Origin: Actinoplanes flavus
Lineage (GTDB): Bacteria > Actinomycetota > Actinomycetes > Mycobacteriales > Micromonosporaceae
Direction of reading: 5' to 3'
Assembly: GCF_017592555.1 (NCBI RefSeq)
Contig: NZ_JAGFNS010000046.1
Span: 1-58,368, forward strand
Length of the DNA: 58,368 nucleotides
Shown here piece after piece: positions 27,163-35,554 of this stretch. Under the pieces are notes generated by a model. That model was not told the origin of the DNA. It did no database searches and was given only the letters and a program-made list of their open reading frames with translations. Each line of letters opens with the position of its first letter. Positions within the stretch are counted from its first letter, which is position 1. A program made the position numbers and the translations under genes.

Positions 27163-27185
27163 CGCGGTCCGCCGGCCGGACCGCG
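27163..27185 (+). terminator. Hairpin terminator after the M20 gene
   Basis: 9-bp perfect arms CGCGGTCCG / CGGACCGCG around a 5-base loop, starting 10 bases after the stop codon. No T-tract. Confidence 0.65.
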
Positions 27186-27239
27186 CGATCCAGGCCGGCC
27201 GGGCGCCATGCCGCACCCGGGCGAGCGGCGCAGGCGGGG

Positions 27240-27992
27240 TCAGGGGCGGAAGCTGGCGCGGTACGCGGTGGGGCTGCGGGTGGTCAGCTCGCGGAAGGCG
27301 GCGTTGAAGGCGGACAGGGAGGTGTAGCCGACGGCGTAGGCGATCTTCGTGATCGGGGTGTCGCCGGCGGCCAGTTCCTCGATGGCGCGCAGGATCCGCA
27401 TCCGGCGCAGGGTGGCCCGCCACGTCATGCCGCACTCGTCCTCGAAACGGCGGGCCAGCGAGCGCGGGGCCAGGCCGACCTCGGCGGCCAGTTCCTCGAA
27501 GGTGAGCTGCTCGGCCAGGCGCTGTTCGGTCAGGTGCAGGGCCCGGCGCAGTTCGGGGGAGCGGCCGGTGGGCACGACCACGGGGCTGGGCTGTTCGGCG
27601 AGTTTCCAGGTGACGGCGGCGAGTGCGTCGAGGACGCTTTCGGCGTACCGGGACGGGGGTTGATCCTCGGTGGCGCAGAGGCCGCACTCGGCGACCAGCG
27701 CGCGGGCCAGCGGGGTCAGGTCGAAGACCGTCAGCGGCGCCGGAGGCGGCGGGACGAAGTCCACGTCGAACAGGACCGACGAGGTGGTGACCGGTTGCGG
27801 GATGCTGATCCGGATCGGGCGCCCGGCCGTGATGAGGGCGGCGCGGGCCGGTGGCAGCAGCCAGGTGGCGCCCTCCGCCTCGAGGCGGAGGGCGCCGGTC
27901 GAGGCGCACAGCAGATAGTGCCGGTCGACCTGGAAGTCGTTCGCCGGGGTGGCGGGAAACGACCGGACGAAGCTGTACGCCGGACGGTGCAT
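27240..27992 (-). CDS. AraC-family transcriptional regulator
   Basis: 250 residues from ATG 27992. A cupin-like sensing domain (residues 1-140, with a PPPARAALITAGRPIRI stretch) is followed by two helix-turn-helix motifs (LTFEELAAEVGLAPRSLARR and ITKIAYAVGYTSLSAFNAAF), the latter being the AraC signature with the FR.LT..SP..YR end. It starts 2 bases after the stop of the ABM-like gene, so the two form an operon; it may regulate that gene and itself. Confidence 0.88.
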   Translation of the reverse strand: MHRPAYSFVRSFPATPANDFQVDRHYLLCASTGALRLEAEGATWLLPPARAALITAGRPIRISIPQPVTTSSVLFDVDFVPPPPAPLTVFDLTPLARALVAECGLCATEDQPPSRYAESVLDALAAVTWKLAEQPSPVVVPTGRSPELRRALHLTEQRLAEQLTFEELAAEVGLAPRSLARRFEDECGMTWRATLRRMRILRAIEELAAGDTPITKIAYAVGYTSLSAFNAAFRELTTRSPTAYRASFRP

Positions 27993-27994
27993 GA

Positions 27995-28297
27995 TCAGGC
28001 CACGTTTTCCAGGAGGTCGGCGCGGAATCGGCGGCTCACCGGGGTTCCGGTCATGAGCGGGCGGATCACCCGGCCGGAGCGGGCGAACGAGTCCGACCGC
28101 TGGTAGTCGGCGAAGGACTGCTCGTCGGCCCACTCGTGTACCAGGGTGACGGCGGTGTCGTCGTGCCGGGACGGGAAGACCCGGTAGGCGAGATTGCCGG
28201 GCATGGCCCGGATCTCGTCGTATTCGCTGTCGAGCTGTTGGAGGGCCGCGGCCCGGTCGGCGGCGGCGGTGGTGAAATCGAGAATGACGATGACCAT
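27995..28297 (-). CDS. ABM-domain (antibiotic biosynthesis monooxygenase-like) protein
   Basis: 100 residues from ATG 28297, behind AAGGATTC. The pattern MVIVILDFTTAAADRAAALQ.. LAYRVFPSRHDDTAVTLVHEWADEQSFADYQRSD matches small ABM/YgiN-type dimeric barrels. Possible quinol or aromatic monooxygenase; not proven. First gene of a two-gene operon with the AraC regulator. Confidence 0.75.
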   Translation of the reverse strand: MVIVILDFTTAAADRAAALQQLDSEYDEIRAMPGNLAYRVFPSRHDDTAVTLVHEWADEQSFADYQRSDSFARSGRVIRPLMTGTPVSRRFRADLLENVA

Positions 28298-28368
28298 GAG
28301 TGAATCCTTCCGCCGGGAGCGGGGTGCCGGCTCCCGCCGGCCGGACGTGTTCACGCTTCCAACGGACA

Positions 28369-29568
28369 TCAGGGCAGGCGCGCGGCCAGGAAGCGGCGTT
28401 CCGCCTCGGTGGGGGCGAGCGCCAGGGCCCGGCGGTAGCTCTCCACGGCCTCGGCGTGGCGGCCGGTGCGGCGCAGCAGGTCGGCGAGGGTCGCGTGCAG
28501 CAGGTGATAGTCGTCGAGGCGACCGGTTTCGGACAGCGCGACCACCAAGGGGAGAGCCTCCGCGGGACCGGAGGCCATGCTGACCGCCACCGCCCGGTTC
28601 AGTTCGACGACCGGGCTCGGTTCGAGACGGGCCAGATGGTCGTAGAGGGCGACGATCTGCGCCCAGTCGGTCTCCGCGGCGGTCGGCGCGGTGGCGTGGC
28701 AGGCCGCGATCGCCGCCTGCACCTGGAACGGGCCGGCCCGGCCACGGCGCAGCGCCCGCTCGCACAGGGCGGCGCCCTCGTCGATGGACGGCCGGTCCCA
28801 GAGGGTGCGGTCCTGATCGGTGAGGGTGACCGGGTCGCCGGCCGGATCCCGGCGGGCCGCCCGCCGAGCGTCATGCAGCACCATCAGCGCGAGCAGGCCG
28901 AGCGCCTCCGGCTCGTCCGGCATCAGCGCGGCCAGCACCCGCGCCACCCGGATCGCCTCGGCGCACAGCCGCGCCTTCGCCGGATCGGTGTAACCCTCGT
29001 TGAACAGCAGGTACAGCACGTGCAGCACGGCCGGCAGGCGCTCCGGCAACAGATGGACGGGCGGCACCCGGAACGGGATCCCGGCGTTGCGGATCCGCTG
29101 TTTGGCCCGGAACAGCCGCTGCCCCATGGTCTTCTCCGGCAGCAGGAACGCCCGCGCGATCTCGGCGGTGCTCAAGCCGGCGAGGCAGCGCAGGATCAGC
29201 GCGACCTGCGCCTCCAGGTTCAGCGCCGGATGGCAGCAGGTGAACATGAGTTCCAGCCGCTCGTCCGGGATGTCGCCGTCGTCCGGGTAGGGCGCCGGCT
29301 CCGTCATGGCCACCTCCGGCAGCTTCGCCGCCTCCAGCGCTTCGCGGCGGATCAGGTCGATCGCCCGGCGGCGCGCCGTCGTGGTCAGCCAGGCGAGAGG
29401 CTGATCCGGTACGCCGTCCGCCGGCCACTTGCGCAGCGCCTGGGCGAAGGCGTCCTGCGCGCACTCCTCGGCCAGATTCCAGTCACCGCCGGTGAACCGG
29501 ATCATCGTGGCGACGATCCGGCTCCACCCGTCGGCGTAGATTCCGGCGATACGGTCCTGGATGGTCAG
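28369..29568 (-). CDS. ECF42-type sigma factor with C-terminal helical/TPR extension (probable CTG start)
   Basis: About 399 residues. Sigma-2 region: IAGIYADGWSRIVATMIRFT, DWNLAEECAQDAFAQAL and WLTTTARRRAIDLIRR. Sigma-4 region: LRCLAGLSTAEIARAFLLPEKTMGQRLFRAK. A 200-residue helical C-terminus with TPR-like repeats follows, the mark of the ECF42 group, which pairs with YCII/DGPF proteins rather than an anti-sigma factor. The first ATG (29505) would cut into sigma-2; family residues continue upstream to a CTG at 29568, which lies two codons after an in-frame stop and has GAGGAC before it. No ATG, GTG or TTG exists in that interval. It is third in an SRPBCC-YCII-sigma operon. Confidence 0.85.
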   Translation of the reverse strand: MTIQDRIAGIYADGWSRIVATMIRFTGGDWNLAEECAQDAFAQALRKWPADGVPDQPLAWLTTTARRRAIDLIRREALEAAKLPEVAMTEPAPYPDDGDIPDERLELMFTCCHPALNLEAQVALILRCLAGLSTAEIARAFLLPEKTMGQRLFRAKQRIRNAGIPFRVPPVHLLPERLPAVLHVLYLLFNEGYTDPAKARLCAEAIRVARVLAALMPDEPEALGLLALMVLHDARRAARRDPAGDPVTLTDQDRTLWDRPSIDEGAALCERALRRGRAGPFQVQAAIAACHATAPTAAETDWAQIVALYDHLARLEPSPVVELNRAVAVSMASGPAEALPLVVALSETGRLDDYHLLHATLADLLRRTGRHAEAVESYRRALALAPTEAERRFLAARLP

Positions 29569-29583
29569 GGCTCAGTCCTCGTC

Positions 29584-29919
29584 TCAGTCCTGGTCGAACG
29601 GCCAGAACGGCCGCAGTTCGATGACCCCGTGGTGGGCCATCGGGTGCTGGGACGCGATCGCGACGGCCTCGTCCAGGTCCGCGCAGTCGATCACGTCGAA
29701 GCCGGCCATCAGATCCTTGGTCTCCGCGTACGGGCCGTCGGTGAGCAGCACCTGCCGGTCCCGGACCCGGACCGTGGTGGCGTCGGCGCCCGGCCGGGTG
29801 CGGCTGCCGATCACGTGGTTCTCCTTGACCCGGGCGAACCACTCGTCGATCGTCGGCGCCCCGTCATCGTCGGCCGGCACGTGGTCGGGGTCGACGCAGA
29901 CCAGCATCAGGTATTTCAT
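29584..29919 (-). CDS. YCII/DGPF-domain protein, ECF42 partner
   Basis: 111 residues. MKYLMLVCVDPDH opens the ferredoxin-like YCII fold and LLTDGPYAETKDLMAGF holds the DGPF-type motif. In ECF42 systems such proteins are co-transcribed with the sigma factor and are often under its control. The start overlaps the stop of the SRPBCC gene; the sigma gene begins 15 bases downstream. Confidence 0.88.
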   Translation of the reverse strand: MKYLMLVCVDPDHVPADDDGAPTIDEWFARVKENHVIGSRTRPGADATTVRVRDRQVLLTDGPYAETKDLMAGFDVIDCADLDEAVAIASQHPMAHHGVIELRPFWPFDQD

Positions 29920-30380
29920 CGGGTGGCTCCGATCGAGTCGAGGGTCATCGCGGTGATCGTGGAGGTCATGGCACGGCAGAGGGTGACGAGCCGGTCGTTG
30001 ACGCTGCCGGTGTCGGCGGGGACCCCGGTACGGCCGGGGCCGTGCACGAAGCTGTGGCGCACCACCGTGGTGCCCGGCTCGGCGCCGTCACGCAGCTCGT
30101 ACCGCCAGTGGGAACCGGGCCGGCCAGCGTCGTCGAGGACGTCCCAGGCGAACGCCCGCGGCGCCGTCGACTCGGTGATCACGCACGTGACCGTACTCTC
30201 GAATCCGTCCGGAAAGCGGTTGTGGCCGATGAATCGCCGGGGTCCGTCCCAGGTCGCGCCGACCGTCTCCGGGCTCCATTCGCCGATCCGGTCGACCGCG
30301 GTGACCAGCTCCCACATCTTCTCGCGCGGCAGCGGCACGATCACCGTCACCGTCACCTCCGCGCCGGTCTTCACGTCCAT
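29916..30380 (-). CDS. SRPBCC-fold protein
   Basis: 154 residues with a START/polyketide-cyclase-like fold: IVPLPREKMWELVTAVDRIGEWSPETVGA at the start and a C-terminal helix (SVNDRLVTLCRAMTSTITAM). Such proteins bind hydrophobic ligands in a deep cavity; some catalyse. It opens the operon with the YCII protein and the ECF42 sigma factor, so it is probably part of the same response. A short C-terminal tail overlaps the YCII start (ATGA). Confidence 0.8.
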   Translation of the reverse strand: MDVKTGAEVTVTVIVPLPREKMWELVTAVDRIGEWSPETVGATWDGPRRFIGHNRFPDGFESTVTCVITESTAPRAFAWDVLDDAGRPGSHWRYELRDGAEPGTTVVRHSFVHGPGRTGVPADTGSVNDRLVTLCRAMTSTITAMTLDSIGATR

Positions 30381-30484
30381 GACGTGTCCCTTTCTCGTCG
30401 TTCACTGCGATGCCGTTCACTCCGATGACGAACGGGATCGGGCCTCTACTACCGGCCGGGCGAATATTTTTTGCCGGGCCGGGC

Positions 30485-30490
30485 GACACT
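30485..30490 (+). promoter_or_regulatory. -10 element of a leaderless promoter (methyltransferase)
   Basis: GACACT, six bases, then ATG 30497; no ribosome site. Weaker match to the consensus than the other leaderless promoters listed. Confidence 0.4.
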
Positions 30491-30496
30491 GGTCTC

Positions 30497-31132
30497 ATGG
30501 GCGAGTCAGGCGGGACCGTCAAGGCGCGCCGGATCTGGGATCGGGTGGCGCCCTCCTACGACCGGCAGATGGCGTTCCTGGAGCGGCACATGTTCGGCGA
30601 CGGCCGGGTGTGGCTGGTCCCGCGCGCGGCGGGCCGGGTCCTGGACGTCGGTGTCGGCACCGGCCAGAATCTGGCGCACTACCCGGATGACGTCACGATC
30701 ACCGGCCTGGATCTGAGCCCGGCGATGCTGGCCCTGGCCCGGCGGCGGGCGGCGGATCTGGGCCGTGCGATCGATCTGCACGAGGGTGACGCGGGGCGGC
30801 TGCCGTTCGCCGACGGTTCGTTCGACACGGTGGTCTGCGCGCTGTCGCTGTGCACCGTTCCGGATCCGGTCGCCGTGATCGCCGAGGCCCGGCGGGTGCT
30901 GGCGCCGGGCGGGCGGCTGCTGCTGCTCGATCACGTGGTGAGCACGTGGCCGCCGGTTCACTGGTTCCAGTGGGTGTTCGAGCGGTTCACCATCCCGGCG
31001 GCCGGCGAGCACTTCACCCGCCGCCAGGTGCCGCTGGTGCGCGCGGCCGGGTTCACGATCGTGGCGACCCGGCGGACGAGGGCCGGAACGGTGGAGTGCG
31101 TGGACGCGATCAGGCCCTCGGATCCCGGGTAA
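30497..31132 (+). CDS. Class I SAM-dependent methyltransferase (UbiE/COQ5-like)
   Basis: 211 residues. Motif I VLDVGVGTGQNLAHYP binds SAM; GLDLSPAMLALARRRA, LPFADGSFDTVVCALSLCTVPDP and EARRVLAPGGRLLLLDHV complete the Rossmann methyltransferase set of the UbiE-like group. A C-terminal segment (HWFQWVFERF.. HFTRRQV) may form the substrate pocket. Lipid or quinone-like acceptors are plausible. ATG 30497 is preferred because the N-terminus matches relatives and a -10 box lies six bases upstream. Confidence 0.83.
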   Translation: MGESGGTVKARRIWDRVAPSYDRQMAFLERHMFGDGRVWLVPRAAGRVLDVGVGTGQNLAHYPDDVTITGLDLSPAMLALARRRAADLGRAIDLHEGDAGRLPFADGSFDTVVCALSLCTVPDPVAVIAEARRVLAPGGRLLLLDHVVSTWPPVHWFQWVFERFTIPAAGEHFTRRQVPLVRAAGFTIVATRRTRAGTVECVDAIRPSDPG

Positions 31133-31143
31133 GCAGACGGTCC

Positions 31144-31637
31144 ATGTTCGAGGGCTTCGTGGACGAGATGGTCGACGTCGGTGCGGTGGCGCTGCGGGTG
31201 CGGCACGGTGGGGACGGGCCGCCGGTGCTGTTGATCCACGGGCATCCGCGTACCGGGTCGACCTGGCATCGGGTGGCGCCCATGCTGGTCGAACGGGGCC
31301 TCGGCGTGGTCTGCCCGGACATGCGCGGCTACGGACGGTCCGGCCGCGCGCCGATCCGGCCGGACCATTCCCAGCAGTCCAAACGGGCCGTCGCCGGTGA
31401 CATGCTCGCCCTCATGCGGGCGCTCGGGCACACCGCGGGCCGGCCGCCTCGTGGACTGCCCCAACCCTCTTCCTGTGGTCCACCCACGACGACATGGAGA
31501 AGCTGTACGGCGACCCCACCGCCATCTGGCGATCCTGGGCGCGGGAGGTGCACGGCGTACCCATCGAATCCGGTCACCACATGGCGGAGGAGAACCCGGC
31601 GGCCGTGGCCGCCGCTCTGGCATCCTTTGTGGCATGA
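31144..31637 (+). pseudogene. Haloacetate dehalogenase-like alpha/beta hydrolase, internal deletion and frameshift
   Basis: The 5' part (31144 to about 31440) gives a good N-terminus: VLLIHGHPRTGSTWHRVAP, VVCPDMRGYGRSG and SKRAVAGDMLALMRALGH. The next expected element, the nucleophile elbow, is absent. After a frame change the sequence resumes with TLFLWSTHDDMEKLYGDP and ESGHHMAEENPAAVAAAL (the C-terminal His region) up to the stop at 31637. About 150 residues including nucleophile and cap are missing, so no active enzyme can be made. The stop still overlaps the start of the following DinB gene. Confidence 0.8.
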
Positions 31638-32233
31638 CCGCCTTCGACCCCAAGGCCGAACTGCGCCACTACCTCGGCGAGGCCCGCCAGGCCCTGCTGT
31701 GGAAACTGGACGGCACGACCGAGTACGACGCCCGCCGCCCCCTCACCCCGACCGGCACCAACCTGCTGGGCCTGGTGAAACACGCTGCCGGGGTCGAGGG
31801 TGGCTACTTCGGCGAGACGTTCGGCCGGCCGTGCCCGGAGCCGATGCCGTGGATGGCCGAGGACGCCGAATCGAACGCCGACATGTGGGCCACCGCCGAC
31901 GAGCCGCGTGAGGCGATCGTCGCCTGCTACCGCCGGGTGTGGGCACATTCGGACGCCACCATCGAAGCCTTGGACCTGGACGCTCCCGGACAGGTGCCGT
32001 GGTGGCCGTCGGAGAGGCGGCAGGTCACTCTGCACCGCGTCCTGATCCACGTGACCGCCGAGACGAACCGGCACGCCGGCCACGCCGACATCGTCCGCGA
32101 GCTGGTCGACGGTTCGGCGGGGCTGCGGGCCGCCAACAGCAACCTGCCACCCGGCGACCGGTCCTGGTGGGCCGGCTACCACGACCGCCTGGAGGAGACG
32201 GCGCGGCGCTTCCGTACGCCCCTCGACCGATAG
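31634..32233 (+). CDS. DinB-family protein (DUF664 type)
   Basis: 199 residues predicted as a four-helix bundle. Candidate metal ligands are in LLGLVKHAAGVEGGYF and in HVTAETNRHAGHADIVREL, the usual three-His arrangement of DinB/mycothiol-dependent transferases. The C-terminal WWAGYHDRLEETARRF is typical of DUF664 members. It is coupled by ATGA to the hydrolase pseudogene, implying an old operon, so its expression may have depended on that gene. Confidence 0.83.
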   Translation: MTAFDPKAELRHYLGEARQALLWKLDGTTEYDARRPLTPTGTNLLGLVKHAAGVEGGYFGETFGRPCPEPMPWMAEDAESNADMWATADEPREAIVACYRRVWAHSDATIEALDLDAPGQVPWWPSERRQVTLHRVLIHVTAETNRHAGHADIVRELVDGSAGLRAANSNLPPGDRSWWAGYHDRLEETARRFRTPLDR

Positions 32234-32312
32234 CGAAACCCGGGCAGAACCGCTGGTGCTCGCCGTTCCCAGCCGCGGCGGCGACGGCGCCTACCGGACG
32301 GCAACCGTCGCG

Positions 32313-34406
32313 TCATCCCCGCGGCGACAGCTCGTCGAGCTTCTGCTGGTCCGCAACGAACTGGACCGGGATCAGGTGGCCCGGGAGGTTGCCGTCCCGG
32401 CCGTGGCTCGACAGCCCGGCGAAGAAGTCCTGCATGTCGCGGTGAACGAACTGGTAGTCGTCGCCGATCCGGCGCAGGATGTCGATGCGTGCGGCGTGTT
32501 CCAGCAGTCCTGCCGCCGGGAACGGGAAGTCGCCCTGGCGTCGGAGGTGGAGCCGGGTGGCGAGCTGCCCCAGCGTCGCATAGCCGCCGAAAGTGAAAAG
32601 GGCGAAGGCGAGAGCCGCCAGGCCGACGAGCGTACCGAGCCGGTCGCCGTCCACCGGGGATCCGGCCCATCGCACCGCGAGCGCCGGCACCGACGCTGCC
32701 ACGGCCGCGATGGGCACGGCCACGAGTACTCCGGCCCGGAGGATCGCTCGCAGGGTGGGGCTCGGGAAGTCCGAGCTCCGCATCCGGGGCTGGAGCTCGT
32801 AGAGGGGCTCTACATATGACGCGGACGCCACGGCCGTGAGTACCGCGGCCACGGCGGTCGAAGCGCCGTAGATCAGCGCGTCCACCGGGTCCGGCAGTCC
32901 CAGCGCCGCGGCGATGCCGCCGCAGCACAGCGCCGTAGCGATCACCTTCGTCCAGTTCGGCAACCCGAGCGGGCCCAGGAACAACGGTTCGATCAGGAGC
33001 GTGATCTTCTCGCCCACGGATTGGGGCGAACTTTCGAGCGGGTCGTCGTCCGACAACATGCCATCGACGCGGAGGAACGTGGGCGCGCCGACAAGAAGCC
33101 CACAGACGGCAGCGGCCATGGCCCAGTCCGGTCCGGCCAGCCAGATTGCCGTTGCCGCCAGCCCGATGGCGACCAGCAGGCGGCACAGCACTGCGCGGAT
33201 GACGATGACGCTCAGGGCCACGTCCCTGTTTTCGTCGTCGACCAGGTCGGTGGTGAAGACCGTCCGGTCTCTGGTGTTCAGGACGTGCGCGATGAAGGCT
33301 AGGCCGCGCAGGGTGCCTGCCGGGGTGTGCCGGGGTGACGGATGACGGCTGAGCATGGTCCGGACGTAGGCACCGAACAGCCGGTTCCGGCCGGTGTCAC
33401 CCGATCCGCTGGGCGCGACCATACCGGCCGGGTCGTGGGCGAAGGTTTGGGCTGCGATGGTCACCATGAGTGGGTTGTCGAGAAGACCCCATACCGACGG
33501 GTCGGCCCGCAGCGCGGCCGGGATGCCCCGGTCCGACGAGAGGATTCGCACGGCCTGGTGGTGGTTCAGCGGCAGCAGCTCGACCGTGCCGAAGGAGCGC
33601 ACTGCCAGCGCGAGGTCGCGGTAGACGTGCGACCGGCACGACACGATCACACTGGCCGTGCCGTGCCGGGCGCGGAACTCGTTGATCTTCCGGATGCACG
33701 CCTCCCGGTGCTCCGCCGCCACCTCGTCCAGGCCGTCCAGCAGCAGTACCAGCTGATCGTCGTCGAGCCACGATTGGACGTGCCGTGCCGGGATGTCATG
33801 GCGTTCCGCGATCTCCCGGATGATCCAGGAGGCCAGGTCCTGCCTGCGCTCAGCCCAGGTGTCCAGTTTCAGCATCACCGGAATCGGTTCCTCGGCATCG
33901 GCTGCGGCCAGCGCGAGCAGTTCCTCCAGCAGCATCAGCATGGCCGTGGTCTTGCCGCTGCCGGGCGCCCCGAGCAGGGTCATCGCCCGCCCGAGGCTGT
34001 CGAAGGCGGACCGGACGGACCCGCTGCCGAAGGTCCGCCCCGCGGTCCGCGGGAGACCGTGACCGTACGGCGCCGGCTGGGCGACGACAGCGACAGTGAA
34101 TCCCACGTCGAGTCGCATTCCGCGATGCAGGGACTGCCGGAGAAGACCGGTGATCCAGTACAGGCGGGTTCGCTTGAGGAAGAGGCGGCGTGCGTGGCCG
34201 GCCCGCCCGCTCGCCGTGATGCCGCCTGTGCGCCGGAGCTCGATGCCGATCGCCGTGGCGACCAGGACTCCAGTAACCGGCCAGGCCAGCCACAGATACG
34301 GTTTCCACCCATCGGGAAGCACCGAAGAGGCGACGTTCGTCGAGACTCCCAAGGCGGCGGAACACACCGCGGCAGTGATGACGGCTTGGAGTTCCAGGCG
34401 GCGCAT
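32313..34406 (-). CDS. Membrane-embedded NACHT NTPase
   Basis: 697 residues. Two N-terminal helices (about residues 6-25 and 37-56) anchor the protein; a NACHT module follows with Walker A LLGAPGSGKTT (146-153 for the P-loop) and Walker B LVLLLDGLDEV (219-229), then the sensor and winged-helix region (VSCRSHVYRD, LPLNHHQAVRIL, LLDNPLMVTI). Residues from about 400 to 620 hold five or six further membrane helices. The C-terminus ends with IGDDYQFVHRDMQDFFAGL, the conserved end of the NACHT-associated domain. No separate effector or sensor domain is visible. NACHT proteins act in signalling and phage defence in bacteria; here the membrane segment could itself be the effector. Confidence 0.85.
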   Translation of the reverse strand: MRRLELQAVITAAVCSAALGVSTNVASSVLPDGWKPYLWLAWPVTGVLVATAIGIELRRTGGITASGRAGHARRLFLKRTRLYWITGLLRQSLHRGMRLDVGFTVAVVAQPAPYGHGLPRTAGRTFGSGSVRSAFDSLGRAMTLLGAPGSGKTTAMLMLLEELLALAAADAEEPIPVMLKLDTWAERRQDLASWIIREIAERHDIPARHVQSWLDDDQLVLLLDGLDEVAAEHREACIRKINEFRARHGTASVIVSCRSHVYRDLALAVRSFGTVELLPLNHHQAVRILSSDRGIPAALRADPSVWGLLDNPLMVTIAAQTFAHDPAGMVAPSGSGDTGRNRLFGAYVRTMLSRHPSPRHTPAGTLRGLAFIAHVLNTRDRTVFTTDLVDDENRDVALSVIVIRAVLCRLLVAIGLAATAIWLAGPDWAMAAAVCGLLVGAPTFLRVDGMLSDDDPLESSPQSVGEKITLLIEPLFLGPLGLPNWTKVIATALCCGGIAAALGLPDPVDALIYGASTAVAAVLTAVASASYVEPLYELQPRMRSSDFPSPTLRAILRAGVLVAVPIAAVAASVPALAVRWAGSPVDGDRLGTLVGLAALAFALFTFGGYATLGQLATRLHLRRQGDFPFPAAGLLEHAARIDILRRIGDDYQFVHRDMQDFFAGLSSHGRDGNLPGHLIPVQFVADQQKLDELSPRG

Positions 34407-34717
34407 TCCCTGTCTCTATCACGCTGTTTCAGCGGATGTTCTCGGTTTGTCCCACGCGTCCGGGTGACGGATTCGTCCTGGAAAGACAGTCGGGTGTGCA
34501 CGGTTGCCAGGACGATCGGGCGTCCCGACCACCGCCTTCGCACGGTCCGGTGTTCGCGATACCGCCGATGGTGCCGTGGCGGCGGGCGCCTCCGGGCGTG
34601 TAGCTCGGGCGAGCTACACGCAAGTGTCCGTTGAGGGGTGACGTTTTCTCTCCTGACGATCCGTAGTTTTTCTCGCAGTCGCGGTGGTCCTGCCGCGCAT
34701 TCTGCGAAGGGTGTGTC
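34407..34717. other. 311-bp gap between NACHT and CPBP genes
   Basis: Divergent starts on both sides, so promoters of both units should be here. It has a clear 10-bp-arm inverted repeat at 34597-34620 and no protein-like frame. Confidence 0.5.
34597..34620. promoter_or_regulatory. Inverted repeat, candidate response-regulator box
   Basis: CGTGTAGCTC-GGGC-GAGCTACACG, perfect 10-bp arms with a 4-base spacer, about 100 bases upstream of the CPBP-kinase-regulator operon. The geometry suits a LuxR-type response-regulator dimer; a short hairpin terminator is the alternative but no gene reads into it. Confidence 0.5.
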
Positions 34718-35554
34718 ATGCGGTTCCTTCTCCAGTTCGTCGCGGTGGTCGCGGCGTCGTTCGTGGCCGGTCTGGCGGTCCGGTCGGTGGACGGCAACGT
34801 CTGGCTCCAGCTGGCCGTGGGCGTGGGCGCAGCGGTCCTCACGATGGCCGTCTACTACGGCGTGGTCCGGGCCACCGAGAAGCGTGAGGTGACCGAGCTG
34901 TCCGGCCGGGCGGCCGCATCCGGGCTGATCAGGGGCACCCTGCTGGGTGTCTCGATCTTCGCGGCGGTGATCGGCGTGATCGCGGCCGGCGGCGGCTACC
35001 GGATCATCGGGATCGGCGACGATCCGGCCAACGCGGTAGGCCTGATCGGGTTCATGGCGGCGGCCGTGACGAGCGAAGAAGTGATCTTCCGGGGTGTGCT
35101 GTTCCGGCATCTGGAGAAGCTCACCGGCACGTGGCCGGCGCTGGCGGTGTCCGCGCTGGTGTTCGGCGGCATGCACCTGCTCAACAAGGACGCCACGTTG
35201 TGGGGCGCGCTCTGTATCGCGATCTCCGGTGGCGGCATGCTGACGTCCGCGTACGTCGCCACCCGAAGCCTGTGGCTGCCGATCGGCCTGCATTTCGGCT
35301 GGAACTACGCACAGTCCGCGATCTTCGGGTCCGCCGTCTCCGGGAACGGCGCACAGCAGGCGGTCCTGGATTCGGAGTCGACCGGGAACGCGCTCGTCAG
35401 CGGTGGGCAGTTCGGCCCGGAGGCGAGCGTTTTCACGGTGGTCGCCGGCGTTCTGGTCACGGCGGCGTTCATGTGGCTGGCCCACCGCCGCGGCAACCTG
35501 AGGCCGAGGCGCCGCAACGCCGAGCCCGCGCTCGCCTCTAAACTCGACCGGTGA
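34718..35554 (+). CDS. CPBP-family intramembrane metalloprotease
   Basis: 278 residues with about seven helices. The three family motifs are EEVIFRGVLFRHLE (EExxxR), FGGMHLLNKD (Fxx xH) and LHFGWNYAQS (HxxxN/D), giving the catalytic Glu pair and metal-binding His residues. Relatives process prenylated or membrane proteins or peptides, including bacteriocin immunity proteins. GTGA overlap with the histidine kinase makes it the first gene of a three-gene operon; it may act on a peptide signal or on the kinase. Confidence 0.86.
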   Translation: MRFLLQFVAVVAASFVAGLAVRSVDGNVWLQLAVGVGAAVLTMAVYYGVVRATEKREVTELSGRAAASGLIRGTLLGVSIFAAVIGVIAAGGGYRIIGIGDDPANAVGLIGFMAAAVTSEEVIFRGVLFRHLEKLTGTWPALAVSALVFGGMHLLNKDATLWGALCIAISGGGMLTSAYVATRSLWLPIGLHFGWNYAQSAIFGSAVSGNGAQQAVLDSESTGNALVSGGQFGPEASVFTVVAGVLVTAAFMWLAHRRGNLRPRRRNAEPALASKLDR

